Source: Actinopolyspora alba (lineage in GTDB: Bacteria > Actinomycetota > Actinomycetes > Mycobacteriales > Pseudonocardiaceae). From it: a stretch of 64,000 nucleotides of DNA. This document shows positions 24,525 through 34,419 of the stretch, piece after piece (positions within the stretch are counted from its first letter, which is position 1; each line of letters opens with the position of its first letter). The DNA lies in assembly GCF_900112765.1 (NCBI RefSeq), contig NZ_FOMZ01000005.1:110084-174083 (forward strand), given 5' to 3'. The notes under the pieces were generated by a model. That model saw only the letters and a list, made by a program, of their open reading frames with translations. It did no database searches and was not told the DNA's origin. Position numbers and translations under genes: made by a program.

Positions 24525-27500
24525 CTATTCCCCAGCGCTGTGCCTGCCCCGACGCACACCCTGCTGGAAACTCGACAACCGGCCACGGGTCTCGTCCGGC
24601 GCCGGTGTGTTCTGGGTCCCGGAACTCTGACCGCTCGGTGGTGGGGCGCTTCCGGGGGCGAGATGCTGTTTGGGCACTCGCCTGGGTAAGCCCGCCGAGG
24701 TGTAGTCCGAGGGCTGTGGATCCGCGGCCGCGTCCGCTTCCTGCTGTGCCTGGTCGGTTTCGAAGTTCCACGCGGAGGACTCGTTCACCGGAGACTCCGA
24801 TCGAGTGATCCAACTCGACGAATTCCGCTGCTGTCGAGCTCGTCCGTCGAGCTGATGGTTGGCTTCGGCTCCGGGGGCGTCGGCATGCTGTGCCGTCGAG
24901 GGCGACTGGTCGTGCCGCGGCCCCTGGTCGGGGAGACCGCCGCCGGGGAATCCGGAGGCGGCACTGTCCGAGGACTTCTCGAGCTCGGCTTCTTCCATCC
25001 AGCTGAGTCCTCTGCCACCGGTGGCGGTACCGGCGTTCCCACCGGCTCGCGGACCGCCAGGAGCGGCTCCGGACCGACCACCGGAATCGTTCGACTGACC
25101 GCGCGGTGTGCGGCGCGGCAGACCGGAGGGGGTGAAACCGCTCGGGTCCGCACGGGACTCGGAGGTGGGTTCCTCCACCCGGGGATGTTGTGTGGTCTCC
25201 TCCGTGCTGCCCGGCGGAACCGGCGTTCCCGCGGGGGTTCCCCTGTCGCTGGGCCAGTCGCTGGGCCAGTCGCTGGGCCAGTCGCTGGGCCTGTCGCCGG
25301 AGGGCCTTTCACCGAGGGCCTCCCTCTCGTGCGGGACTCGGCGGTCGTTGTCGTCCTCCCCGGTGGGCCAGGACCACTCACCGGTACCGGACTGCCCCGA
25401 GGAGGTCTGGTGATAGGCGTCCTCGGGTGCCGGGTGGAACCACTGTGGTGCGGAGTCGGTGAACATCGCTGGCGAACCGGTTCGGGGTGCTATCGCGTGA
25501 ACAACGGTCGGCGCACTGTCCGAGTAACGCTGTTCCGGCCCCTCTTCCGACGCGAAGTCGTCGAAGTGCAGCGATGTCCCGAACGACTCCTCCTCGGTGC
25601 TTTCCACGTACTCCTGACCCTCCGGAGGTTCGAAGAGACCGCGGAACCTGTCCGACGGCTCCGGATCCCGCTGCTGGGGATCCCGCTGCTGGCTCGCGGA
25701 GCGGACCGGCTCGGCAGCGGCCGGGGGTTCCGGTTGGGAAACCGGCGTGGGGGGCGGTGTCGGAGCCTGCGGCCGCGAGTTCCCCTGCTCCGGAGGCCGG
25801 GAACGGTCACCGGCCTGGGAAGGAGGCTGGGTGGGGGTCGCCGAGGAACCGCCACGTTGCTGGGTCGGCAGCGAGGGGGGCTCTCCCAGATCGAAACGGG
25901 GCAGACCACCTTCCAGGATCTGATGACGGTTGGCCCCGTTGGCATTGGCCCCGTTCGCACGGGGAGCGGAGGTCTGTTCGTTGCCGTTGCGGGGCCGCTC
26001 CTCCTCCTGCTGTCCCGGCTGTTCGGCGGCGGTGCTACCGGAACCGTCCTGACCTGGGGAGGACAACCGCTGTTCGATGGTGGAAGGGCTCGGCTCGGGC
26101 GTGGACCGCACGGTGGACTGCGCGGAACCGTCGGGAATGACCAGGTCGGGCGGAATCCGGACCGTGGCGCGAACTCCGTCGACGTCGTCCCCGCCGTGCA
26201 ACCGCACCGTGATGCCGTGCCTGCCCGCCAGCCGCGCGATGACCAGCAGCCCCATTCGCCGGGAGGTTGACAGGTCGTACTCGTCGAAGGAGGCCAGCCG
26301 GTCGTTGGCCTCGGCGAGTTCCTGCTCCCCCATGCCGATCCCGTGGTCGAGCACGTCGATGGTCAACGAGGAGTCCTCGGACTGATGGCTGGAGACCGTG
26401 ACCGATGTCTCGGGGGAGGAGAAGTTCGCGGCGTTGTCGAGCAACTCGGCCATCAACCGCACCAGGTCGCTGCCCGCGTAGCCGACCAGCCGGGCCGCCG
26501 GGGGCGACTGCACCACCACACGGGGATAGTGCTCGATCTCGGAGATCGCGGCACGGAGCACGTCGGACAGCTGCACCGGCTGGGTGAACCGGCGCGCCAT
26601 GTCGCTGCCGGACAGCACCATGAGGTTCTCGTTGTTGCGCCGCATCCTGGTGGCGAGGTGGTCGAGCCGGAACAGTGTCGCCAGCTGGTCCGGGTCGTCC
26701 TCGTCGTGCTCGAGTTGCTCGAACAGTCGCAGCTGACGCTCCAGCAGGCTCTGACTGCGCCGGGAGACGTTGACGAAGGAGTCACTGTAACCGCGCCGCA
26801 GGTTCGCCTGCTCCGAGGCGAGGTAAAGGGCCTGGCGGTTGACCTCGTCGAAGGCGCGGGCCACCTGACCGACCTCCTCGGTGGTCCGCACCGGCACCGC
26901 GTCGACCTCCACATCGGATTCGGAGGACCCGTGCCGGATGCGGTCGACGGCACGGGGCAGCTGTTCGTCAGCGGCGTGCAGCGCGCCGCGGCGCAGCTGA
27001 TCCAGCGACCTGAGCAGATTGCGCCCCATCACGACGATGATGGCAGCTGCCACGATCAGCCCCGCGACCATGATCACAGTGGTCAGTCCGGCCCGGTCGC
27101 TGGCTTCGTCGTACAACGAGTAAGCGCGCTGGTTGAACTGCTTCGACAGCTCGTAGCGCACCTGGGTGGTGCTGTTGATGAGCTTGTCGGAAAGCTGGTT
27201 CCACTGGTCCAGCGTCAGGGAGGAGCGCACTTCGTCGACCCGGATCGCCCGCATGAGCTGATCCTCGGTCTCCAACCACCGCTGCATGACGTCGCTGTTG
27301 ACGACCTGCCTGGCCTGTCTCGGCTCGGAGTTGGCCACGGACTCGAAACTGGTTATCCGCGAGTCCAGCCGGGCCCTGGAGTCGTTGAGCGCGTCGGTCA
27401 GGTCGGGAGTGAAATCGCTCCGGGGGAGCGCGGCGTCCACCAGGGCACGTTGGATCCGGATCTCGTCCTCGGCCCTGGAGAGTTCGTGCAGCGCGCTGAT

Positions 27501-28106
27501 CGTGCTGTAGAGCCTCGAGTCGTCGATGGTGTTGATGACCGCGCGCTCCATCGACAGCAGCGAGCTGATGATCTCGTTGTAGGTGCCGATCGCGTCGACG
27601 GGCCGCAGCGAACCGGTCATCACTCCCTTGCGCAGTTCGCGCAGTTTCCCGAGCTGCCCGCGGAGCTGGTCGAACTGCGCCGAGGTCACCGGGCTGAACT
27701 TCTGCACGTTGTCCAGCACCCGCGGCGCCTGCTCCACGAATTCGGTGACCTTCTCGTACTGCTGCTGGTACTCCTGTCGAGCACCGGGGGCATCACCGAG
27801 CAGCTCGGCGGCCCTGGTGCGCTCGGACTGCAGTCCGGTCAGCAGCGGCTGGATACTGTCCCGCGCCTCGGTAAGCCTGCTGATCTCCTTGTAACGATTC
27901 GCCTGGGAAACCTCGTCGTTGATCTGGAAAACACCGAGCGCGAGCACGAACACGACCGGAACGAGCACGACGGCGCCGAGCTTTACCGGGATCCGCCAGT
28001 TCCGCCAGTCGCGCAGTGAGGCGCGCCGCGCGCCACCGGGCCTGTTCCGCGCGGCTCGGGTGTCTCGGACCTGTTCCCGGTTCGCCCGTCGTGCCGCCGC
28101 ACTCAC
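24525..28106 (-). CDS. cvnA: Conservon nitrate-sensor-type histidine kinase CvnA
   Basis: 1193 aa. Membrane helices are at about 43-62 and 340-360. Between them is a nitrate/nitrite-sensor-type (NIT) four-helix extracellular domain. A HAMP-like linker follows (360-440), then a DHp-less ATPase domain (about 500-660) with LAELLDNAANFSSPETSV (N box) and VLDHGIGMGEQELAEANDRL (G1). Residues 680-1193 are a very long Pro/Ser/Glu-rich tail. It contains a 12-bp tandem repeat (about 25245-25300) coding for consecutive DWPS units, and several GLPRR(V/T)P motifs (for example near residues 1025 and 1150). It is the first gene of the cvn operon, with 796 bp of free DNA upstream. Confidence 0.9.
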   Translation of the reverse strand: MSAAARRANREQVRDTRAARNRPGGARRASLRDWRNWRIPVKLGAVVLVPVVFVLALGVFQINDEVSQANRYKEISRLTEARDSIQPLLTGLQSERTRAAELLGDAPGARQEYQQQYEKVTEFVEQAPRVLDNVQKFSPVTSAQFDQLRGQLGKLRELRKGVMTGSLRPVDAIGTYNEIISSLLSMERAVINTIDDSRLYSTISALHELSRAEDEIRIQRALVDAALPRSDFTPDLTDALNDSRARLDSRITSFESVANSEPRQARQVVNSDVMQRWLETEDQLMRAIRVDEVRSSLTLDQWNQLSDKLINSTTQVRYELSKQFNQRAYSLYDEASDRAGLTTVIMVAGLIVAAAIIVVMGRNLLRSLDQLRRGALHAADEQLPRAVDRIRHGSSESDVEVDAVPVRTTEEVGQVARAFDEVNRQALYLASEQANLRRGYSDSFVNVSRRSQSLLERQLRLFEQLEHDEDDPDQLATLFRLDHLATRMRRNNENLMVLSGSDMARRFTQPVQLSDVLRAAISEIEHYPRVVVQSPPAARLVGYAGSDLVRLMAELLDNAANFSSPETSVTVSSHQSEDSSLTIDVLDHGIGMGEQELAEANDRLASFDEYDLSTSRRMGLLVIARLAGRHGITVRLHGGDDVDGVRATVRIPPDLVIPDGSAQSTVRSTPEPSPSTIEQRLSSPGQDGSGSTAAEQPGQQEEERPRNGNEQTSAPRANGANANGANRHQILEGGLPRFDLGEPPSLPTQQRGGSSATPTQPPSQAGDRSRPPEQGNSRPQAPTPPPTPVSQPEPPAAAEPVRSASQQRDPQQRDPEPSDRFRGLFEPPEGQEYVESTEEESFGTSLHFDDFASEEGPEQRYSDSAPTVVHAIAPRTGSPAMFTDSAPQWFHPAPEDAYHQTSSGQSGTGEWSWPTGEDDNDRRVPHEREALGERPSGDRPSDWPSDWPSDWPSDRGTPAGTPVPPGSTEETTQHPRVEEPTSESRADPSGFTPSGLPRRTPRGQSNDSGGRSGAAPGGPRAGGNAGTATGGRGLSWMEEAELEKSSDSAASGFPGGGLPDQGPRHDQSPSTAQHADAPGAEANHQLDGRARQQRNSSSWITRSESPVNESSAWNFETDQAQQEADAAADPQPSDYTSAGLPRRVPKQHLAPGSAPPPSGQSSGTQNTPAPDETRGRLSSFQQGVRRGRHSAGE

Positions 28107-28902
28107 GAAAGCTCCCGAAAGTCAAGCTGTCGTTCGTCCTGCTCTGTCACGGTGCGGTCCCTTCCGAACGAACAAATCGTAGGAGAACGGCGCCTGTGCC
28201 ACCCGGCCGAGTGAAGGCATATCCCGGTGTTCCCCGAGTCGCTCCGAGCGCATCCCGGATCACTTCGGTACGCGGTATTCTGGGCGGACGTGATCCCCAC
28301 AATACGCTCCGTCACCAATAGTCGCGTACCGCGAGGGTCACTTCACCAGCCTTTTCGAACGGGTGACGCGCGGCTTGTGGCCATCTCGGATTGTAAAGAT
28401 AGCGGACAAGGTACCGATCGCGGGGCGACTTTTCCACCCCGACCGCCTGAACAGGACATCCGGGCGCATAGAAGATCATGTTTTAGGCTTGCCCGGTAGC
28501 GTGACACACGAAGGACGGAGAAAGTTCGCACAAGGTGCCGAACCGCAATACCCTAGCGTGTTCGACCGACTGTGAAAACCGGGACAGGTGCGACGCCGTC
28601 GAGCCGCTGTGGTACTCATCGGTAATGGCCCATGAGCTGCGACACGACAGAGCGAGATCCTCTCGGCCATGCCCCGAAGTCCGGACCGCACATCCGTCCG
28701 ACTACGGCGGAGGAAGCAACAGGATTCCCCCGATAGCGGGAACAAGGACGTAGTATGTTGCGCTGACCGGACAGGCTCCGGCGGGCCGACACCACGGCCG
28801 GGAGGCGCCGCGATTCGCGTCGGCTGTCGACGTGGTCGCGCCGAACACACCGAATCGGCACAACCCCACCGACACAGTTAACCGACTTCGGAAGAAGGGC
28901 GC
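28107..28902. other. Large divergent intergenic region (796 bp)
   Basis: It lies between cvnA (minus) and the DUF485 gene (plus). No frame in it has protein-like composition and I find no tRNA or strong hairpin. It must hold both promoters. Its length, and lower GC near 28380-28500 and 28540-28570, leave room for a regulatory RNA that I cannot demonstrate. Confidence 0.4.
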
Positions 28903-29322
28903 ATGAGCAACACGACGCCACCACCACTGCGCGCGCGGCACGGGGAGCGAAGCGAGAAAACGCACGCTTCCTTCGGCGGTATCGAGAAAAGCGCGGCACG
29001 CGGCGGAAAAACCGGCCCCGATTTCGCCGGAATTGCGGGATCCGCGGAATTCGGTGAACTGCGTTCACGGCTGAAGCGCTTCGTGCTGCCGATGACCGTG
29101 TTGTTTCTCGCCTTGTATCTCGGTTACGTACTACTGGCCGCCTACGCGCCGGACTTCATGGCCGAGCCGGTCTTCGGCAACATCAATGTCGGCTTGTTGT
29201 TCGGGGTCGGACAGTTCGTTTCCACGCTCCTGATCACCACGCTCTACGTCAAGTTCGCCGAGCGGCGGGTGGACCCCGAGGTGGACAAGCTGCGGGAGAC
29301 CGCCGGTGGTGGTCAGCCGTGA
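28903..29322 (+). CDS. DUF485 membrane protein
   Basis: 139 aa; GAAGAAGGG lies before the ATG. The N-terminal 55 residues are polar. Two membrane helices follow (about 65-88 and 97-122; FVLPMTVLFLALYLGYVLLAAY and VGLLFGVGQFVSTLLITTLYV), then KFAERRVDPEVDKLRE. This is the small DUF485 (YjcH-type) partner encoded beside acetate-type symporters. Its stop overlaps the symporter start (GTGA). Confidence 0.92.
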   Translation: MSNTTPPPLRARHGERSEKTHASFGGIEKSAARGGKTGPDFAGIAGSAEFGELRSRLKRFVLPMTVLFLALYLGYVLLAAYAPDFMAEPVFGNINVGLLFGVGQFVSTLLITTLYVKFAERRVDPEVDKLRETAGGGQP

Positions 29323-30929
29323 ACACACTGGCGCAACAGCAGTCCCCGCTCGGCGACACCAGTCCCGTCGTCAACATCAGTGTGTTCGCCGGGCTGATTC
29401 TGCTCACACTGCTGATCGCCTACCGGGCCAGCAGCAGCGGGAACACCAGCGACTACTTCGCGGCGGGGGGAACCTTCTCCGGTGCGCAGAACGGAGTCGC
29501 GCTTTCCGGTGACTTCCTGTCCGCTGCCTCGTTCCTCGGCATCGCCGGTGCCATCGCGGTACACGGCTACGACGGGTTCCTCTACTCGATCGGCTTTCTC
29601 GTGGCCTGGCTGGTGAACCTGCTGCTGGTCGCGGAGCGACTGCGCAACACCGGCCGGTTCACCATGGGCGACGTGCTCAGCTTCCGGATGCGCCGACGTC
29701 CGGTGCGTGCCGCGGCCGCCGTGTCCACACTGTTCATCACGATCGCCTACATGGTCGCGCAGATGGCGGGAGCGGGCGATCTGGTGGCCCTGCTGCTGGA
29801 CATTCGCAGCGGCACGGGACAAGCCCTGGTGATCGCCGTGGTCGGCGTGGTCATGGTCTTCTACGTGCTCATCGGCGGCATGAAGGGCACCACGTGGGTG
29901 CAGATACTGAAAGCGGTCATGCTGCTGCTGTCGGTGGCGCTGATAACACTCTTCCTGCTGGGCAAGTTCGGTTTCAACTTCAGCAGCCTGATGCAGCGCG
30001 CCGCCGAGAACAACCCGCTCGGTGAACGCCTGTTCGCCCCGGGCGCCCAGTACGGCGAAAGCGCGCTGACGAAGCTGGACTTCGTATCGCTGTCGATGGC
30101 ACTGGTACTCGGCGTGGCCGGACTGCCCCACGTGCTGATGCGGTTCTACACGGTGCCGAACTCACGGGAAGCGCGCCGATCGGTCGTGTGGGCCACCTGG
30201 TTGATGTCGCTGTTCTACCTCTGCACGCTGGTCATCGGATTCGGCGCGGCGGCACTGGTGGGCACCGAGACCATCAACAACGCGCCGGGTGGCGAGAACT
30301 CCGCCGCTCCGCTGCTCGCCTACGAGATCGGCGGAACGGTACTGCTCGGTGTGATCTCCGCGGTGGCCTTCGCGACCATCCTCGCCGTGGTCGCGGGCCT
30401 GACCCTGACGGCGTCCGCCTCGTTCGCGCACGACTTCTACGCCAACGTGATACGCGGCGGTAAGGCCGACCCGGCCTCCGAGGTCAGGGTGGCGCGCATC
30501 ACCGCGATGGTCATAGGTGTCGCGGCCATCCTGGGTGGAATCCTCGTCAACGGGCAGAACATCGCCTTCCTCGTGGGACTGGCCTTCGCGATCGCCGCCT
30601 CCGCGAACCTGTCCACTCTGGTGTTCACGCTGTTCTGGAAGCGGTTCAACACCAGCGGAACCCTGTGGGGGATGTACGGCGGGCTCGGATCCTGCCTGCT
30701 GCTCATGCTGTTCTCCCCGGTGTTCTCCGGGTCCGCCGACTCCGTCTTCCCCTCGGTGGACTTCAGTTTCTTCCCGCTGAGCAACCCGGGTCTCGTGTCG
30801 ATCCCGATGTCGTTCCTGTGCGGTGTCATCGGCACCCTCGTACGGCCGCGTTCCGCCGATCCGGAGGACTTCGACGCGATGAAGGTGCGCTCGCTGACCG
30901 GTATCGGTTCACGGGACGTGGTGTACTGA
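29319..30929 (+). CDS. Sodium/solute symporter, acetate/ActP type
   Basis: 536 aa with about 13 membrane helices, SSS (SLC5) family. Signatures include YFAAGGTFSGAQNGVALSGDFLSAASFLGIAG near the N-terminus, FTMGDVLSFRMRRRPVR, and LGVAGLPHVLMRFYTVP, which is the sodium-solute symporter motif. It probably imports acetate or another short monocarboxylate using Na+ or H+. It is translationally coupled to the DUF485 protein, as in yjcH-actP. Confidence 0.94.
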   Translation: MNTLAQQQSPLGDTSPVVNISVFAGLILLTLLIAYRASSSGNTSDYFAAGGTFSGAQNGVALSGDFLSAASFLGIAGAIAVHGYDGFLYSIGFLVAWLVNLLLVAERLRNTGRFTMGDVLSFRMRRRPVRAAAAVSTLFITIAYMVAQMAGAGDLVALLLDIRSGTGQALVIAVVGVVMVFYVLIGGMKGTTWVQILKAVMLLLSVALITLFLLGKFGFNFSSLMQRAAENNPLGERLFAPGAQYGESALTKLDFVSLSMALVLGVAGLPHVLMRFYTVPNSREARRSVVWATWLMSLFYLCTLVIGFGAAALVGTETINNAPGGENSAAPLLAYEIGGTVLLGVISAVAFATILAVVAGLTLTASASFAHDFYANVIRGGKADPASEVRVARITAMVIGVAAILGGILVNGQNIAFLVGLAFAIAASANLSTLVFTLFWKRFNTSGTLWGMYGGLGSCLLLMLFSPVFSGSADSVFPSVDFSFFPLSNPGLVSIPMSFLCGVIGTLVRPRSADPEDFDAMKVRSLTGIGSRDVVY

Positions 30930-31039
30930 CGAGTCCTCACCGTCCGCGGCATCTCGTCGGCTCGGTTCCGCGGGGGTCGTTCGGTGCGCCCCCGCGGAGT
31001 CTCGTTCCACCGTCTCTCGCGCCGGAACCGCACAGCCCC

Positions 31040-31075
31040 TGTCCGGTTCCGGCGCCGTCCGGTTCCGGCGCCGTT
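31040..31075. repeat. Short tandem direct repeat
   Basis: A GTCCGGTTCCGGCGCC unit occurs twice in tandem and a partial copy follows, in the gap after the symporter. Confidence 0.6.
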
Positions 31076-31106
31076 CCGCGCTGGCCGCGTTCGGCTCTGC
31101 CGGTGT

Positions 31107-32019
31107 TCAGTTCGAACGGCGCGCGAACTCGGCCACCACGCGACCCAGTTCGGCACCCGCGTCCTCCTGGAGGAAGTGACCGGCTTCGGCGATGGTCGCG
31201 TGCCGCTGTCCGGCCGCACCCGGCAGCAGTTTGCGCAGCACCGGCCCCATGGACGCGGTGATCGGATCACTGTCGCTGAACGCGGTCAGCACGGGTGTGT
31301 CGTCCGCGGCCAGCGCTCGCCACGCGGCGCGGTTCGCCTCGGTGGCCGGATCGTCCGGGCTGGTCGGCACCAGGCCCGGCATGGCGCGCGGCCCGGCCTT
31401 GTAGGACTCGTCGGGGAACGGCACGTCGTAGGCGGCGCGCACTTCCGGAGACATCGGCCGGGCACATCCGCTCGCGACCAGTCGACCGACGTCGAGGGTT
31501 TCCGCCTGCTCCACGGCCCTGCGGAATCGCCACCACACCTCGGGCATGTCGTGATCGCCGGTGGGCATGCCGGTGTTGGCCGCGACAGCACCCGAGAACC
31601 TGTCCGGGTGCTCCGCGAGCAGCCGCAGTCCCAGCAGCCCGCCCCAGTCCTGTCCCACCAGGGTGATCTCACGCAGGTCGAGCACGTCGAAGGCGAACTG
31701 GCGCAGCCACTCGACGTGCCGCGCGTAGCTGTGGTCGCCGATCTCGGACGGCTTGTCCGAACGACCGAAACCGACGAGGTCGGGAGCGATGGCCCTGATG
31801 CCCGCCTCCGCCAGCACCGACACGACGTCACGGTAGAGGAAGGACCAGCTCGGCTCCCCGTGCAGCAGCAGTACCGTCGGGCCGTCCGCCGGACCGGCCG
31901 CGACGTAGGCCATGCGCAGCGTTCCGCCGTCCTGATCGGACAGCTCGACGTGGTGGGGGGGAGTACCGGAATCCGGGGATCGCCTCGAAGCGCTCTTCGG
32001 GCGTGGTCAGTACGCGCAT
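31107..32019 (-). pseudogene. Haloalkane dehalogenase family hydrolase, frame broken by a G7 run
   Basis: The main frame (31107-31913) codes for LLLHGEPSWSFLYRDVV, the nucleophile Asp in LVGQDWGGLLGLRLL and the histidine in EAGHFLQED, so the catalytic core is intact. The family's N-terminus, VLTTPEERFEAIPGFRYSP, is found upstream from ATG 32019, but in another frame. The switch lies at a run of seven G at 31955-31961 (C7 on the coding strand). With six, the reading becomes continuous: YSPHHVELSDQDGG, then LRMAYVAAG. This could be a sequencing error, a phase-variable tract or a recent mutation. Without the upstream part, translation could still begin at the ATG at 31913. Confidence 0.85.
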
Positions 32020-32235
32020 GCGGGGACGTTACAACCGCGCTCCGCACTGCGTCCACGGAACCGTGCCGTTCCGCAAGCACCGGAACCTGGAACACCCGGT
32101 GCGCCCGAACCGCCACACGAGGTGTCGGGACGGTGCTAATCTCGGGTACGGCTCGATTCCGAGCTCTCGCCGGAACTTCCGGGGAGCCCGGGGCGTCCCG
32201 GCTCCGGACAACGCCTCCAGGAGTCCCAGCTCACG

Positions 32236-33534
32236 ATGTCCAACGGCACCACGACGGCCAGACGCACTCCGGTCATGCCCGCCTGGGCCATCTGGGTGGG
32301 CGCTGGCGTGCTGCTGCTGGTGGCGAGCCTGTCGATGTGGCTGCTGCTGGGGTCGTTCGGCAGCGGCAGCGACCGGGACAAGGCCCGTTTGGAGGCCGTC
32401 AAGGTCGCGGGCAGCATCGTGCTGGGAACCGGCGGAGGGGTCGCACTGCTGCTGGCGGCGCGCAGGCAGCGGGCCACCGAGCTCTCACTCGACCAGAAGG
32501 AGCGAGCGGCCGCCGACGCCAGACACGACGCCACCGAACGGCGGGTCACCGAGCTGTACGCGGCGGCGGCGGAGCAGCTCGGCTCGGACAAGGCGCCGGT
32601 ACGACTGGCGGCGCTCTACGCGCTGGAACGGCTCGGGCAGAACAACCCGGCACATCGTCAGACGGTCGTCGACCTGTTCTGCGCCTACCTGCGGATGCCG
32701 TTCACGCCCGTCGACCCGGAACAGCCCGGAGCGAGTGACACGCGAAGCACCAACCGGGCGCAGCGGCTGGGGCTGCGACCGCCCACCCGCCGGATGAACG
32801 GCGCACAACCCTCGCTGCTCGTACCGATCAACGGCTTCGAGGTCGGCGACGAGCAGGAGCGACAGCAGCAGGAGGAGCAGGTCAGGCGTACCGCGCAGCG
32901 GCTGATCTGGTCACACCTCCGGCCGGATCCGGACGCGGCCGGGGAGCCGAACAATCCGAAGTTCTGGCACGACATCAGTCTGGACCTGACGACAGCGACC
33001 CTGCAGGACTGGAACCTGGTGGACTGCCGGGCGCATCACGTGCGGCTGGACCGCGCGCGGTTTCTCGGCCCCGCCGTGTTCGACCGGGCCGAGTTCACCG
33101 GACAGGTTCGCGCCAGGGAGACGGTCTTCCAGCGCGAGGCGTGGTTCGCCGACACCACGTTCCGGCGGTTCGTACGGCTGGACCGCGCGGAGTTCCACGC
33201 CGAGGCCGATTTCGACCGGGCGGTGTTCGGGGAGTGGCTGAGCCTGGCGGGGGCGGTGTTCCACGGGTCTTCCTCGTTCCGGGACGTCCGGACGGCTGAC
33301 TCGGATCGGGAAACTCCATCGGAACCTTCGTTCGGGGAAAGTCCGCCACTGCCCGGCAGCGTCCCGGGGGAGTACGAAAGACCCGGAGTGCAGACCGGGG
33401 AACCGCCGAACACCGGAGCGGGAAAGGCCGAGGATCTGGCGGCGCCCCCCGGCGAACCCGGTTCAGTGGCGGAGCCCGACGAGTACCCATCCGCTTCGGA
33501 CAGTCGCGACACGATCCGGCGGATGCAGGGCTGA
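32236..33534 (+). CDS. Membrane-anchored pentapeptide-repeat protein
   Basis: 432 aa. Two hydrophobic segments (about 16-40 and 58-77) are followed by a helical part RVTELYAAAAEQLGSDKAPVRL and ALYALERLGQNN, as in actinomycete pentapeptide proteins. The repeats (A(D/N)LxF type) lie at about 245-360: DRARFLGPAVFDRAEFTG, DTTFRRFVRLDRAEF, FDRAVFGEWLSLAGAVF. The C-terminal 70 residues are disordered and acidic. The repeats form a right-handed beta helix, a protein- or DNA-mimicking scaffold. Location next to the KAP ATPase may be functional. Confidence 0.88.
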   Translation: MSNGTTTARRTPVMPAWAIWVGAGVLLLVASLSMWLLLGSFGSGSDRDKARLEAVKVAGSIVLGTGGGVALLLAARRQRATELSLDQKERAAADARHDATERRVTELYAAAAEQLGSDKAPVRLAALYALERLGQNNPAHRQTVVDLFCAYLRMPFTPVDPEQPGASDTRSTNRAQRLGLRPPTRRMNGAQPSLLVPINGFEVGDEQERQQQEEQVRRTAQRLIWSHLRPDPDAAGEPNNPKFWHDISLDLTTATLQDWNLVDCRAHHVRLDRARFLGPAVFDRAEFTGQVRARETVFQREAWFADTTFRRFVRLDRAEFHAEADFDRAVFGEWLSLAGAVFHGSSSFRDVRTADSDRETPSEPSFGESPPLPGSVPGEYERPGVQTGEPPNTGAGKAEDLAAPPGEPGSVAEPDEYPSASDSRDTIRRMQG

Positions 33535-33587
33535 ACACGGCCAAAAACGCGTAGAAATGCATCTTGCTGCATCACTATGCTCAAACC

Positions 33588-34373
33588 GTGATCTCACTTG
33601 CCGAGCTGCAGACGCTCATGCGACGGGGATGGCCCGCGATTCGGGAGACGACGATCGACGGTTGGATCGCGCGGCTCTCCGACGGAGTGACGCGGCGGGC
33701 CAACTCGGTCCTGCCGGTCCACTGCCCGAACGACCTCGCCGACGCCATCGGCCGCGTCGAGGAGCTGTACCGCGGCCGCGGACTGCCGCCCGTGTTCCAG
33801 ATCGGCCCAGCCGCGCGGCCCTCCGGTCTGGACTCCGCACTGGCTCGGCGGGGATACGAAGTCCGAACGCCGACGATCGTTCAGGTCGCGCCGATCGAGG
33901 ACGTACTGCGCCGGACTCCACCGCCCCACCGCGAAGTACGGGTGCTGAACCGGCCGGACTCGGCCTGGCTGGATCTGTGGTGGGCGGTGGACGGGCGCGG
34001 CGGACGCGAGTCGCGGGCGATCGCCCACGACGTGCTCACCGGTGGTGAAGCGTTGTACGCGACGGGCGAGGACCGGCACGGCACCGCCGCGGTGGGACGG
34101 CTCGCCCTGGTCGGTTCCTGGGCAGGGGTGTACTGCATGGCGGTCCGGCCCGACGCGCGACGTGGCGGCCACGCGAGCGCGGTCCTTCGCGGCCTGTTGG
34201 AACGTGCCGTCGAACTCGGAAGCGAGCACGCCTGGCTGCAGGTGACGGCCGACAACGTCGCCGCACGCGACCTCTACGAGCGGTTGGGATTCGTTACTAA
34301 GTCCAGCTACCACTACCGGGAGCTCACGAAGCCCGTCGCCGAAACGGTCCCCGCCCGAACGAGGACGGCGTGA
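33588..34373 (+). CDS. GNAT family N-acetyltransferase
   Basis: 261 aa from GTG 33588 (ISLAELQTLMRRGWPAI); a TTG at 33564 is an alternative, and neither has a clear ribosome site, so the mRNA may be leaderless. The C-terminal GNAT core has VYCMAVRPDARRGGHASAVLRGLLERA (acetyl-CoA pyrophosphate loop R-R-G-G-H-A) and WLQVTADNVAARDLYERLGFV. The N-terminal half (DGWIARLSDGVTRRANSV) matches actinomycete GNAT proteins of similar length. The substrate is unknown. Confidence 0.9.
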   Translation: MISLAELQTLMRRGWPAIRETTIDGWIARLSDGVTRRANSVLPVHCPNDLADAIGRVEELYRGRGLPPVFQIGPAARPSGLDSALARRGYEVRTPTIVQVAPIEDVLRRTPPPHREVRVLNRPDSAWLDLWWAVDGRGGRESRAIAHDVLTGGEALYATGEDRHGTAAVGRLALVGSWAGVYCMAVRPDARRGGHASAVLRGLLERAVELGSEHAWLQVTADNVAARDLYERLGFVTKSSYHYRELTKPVAETVPARTRTA

Positions 34374-34419
34374 ACCGATCGGCGCATCGGCGGGAACGGT
34401 GGAGCCCGGAAAACCGGGC

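Noticed and set aside
28227..28850. Short frames in the cvnA upstream region
   Set aside because: Arg/Pro-rich, no ribosome sites, conflicting overlaps.
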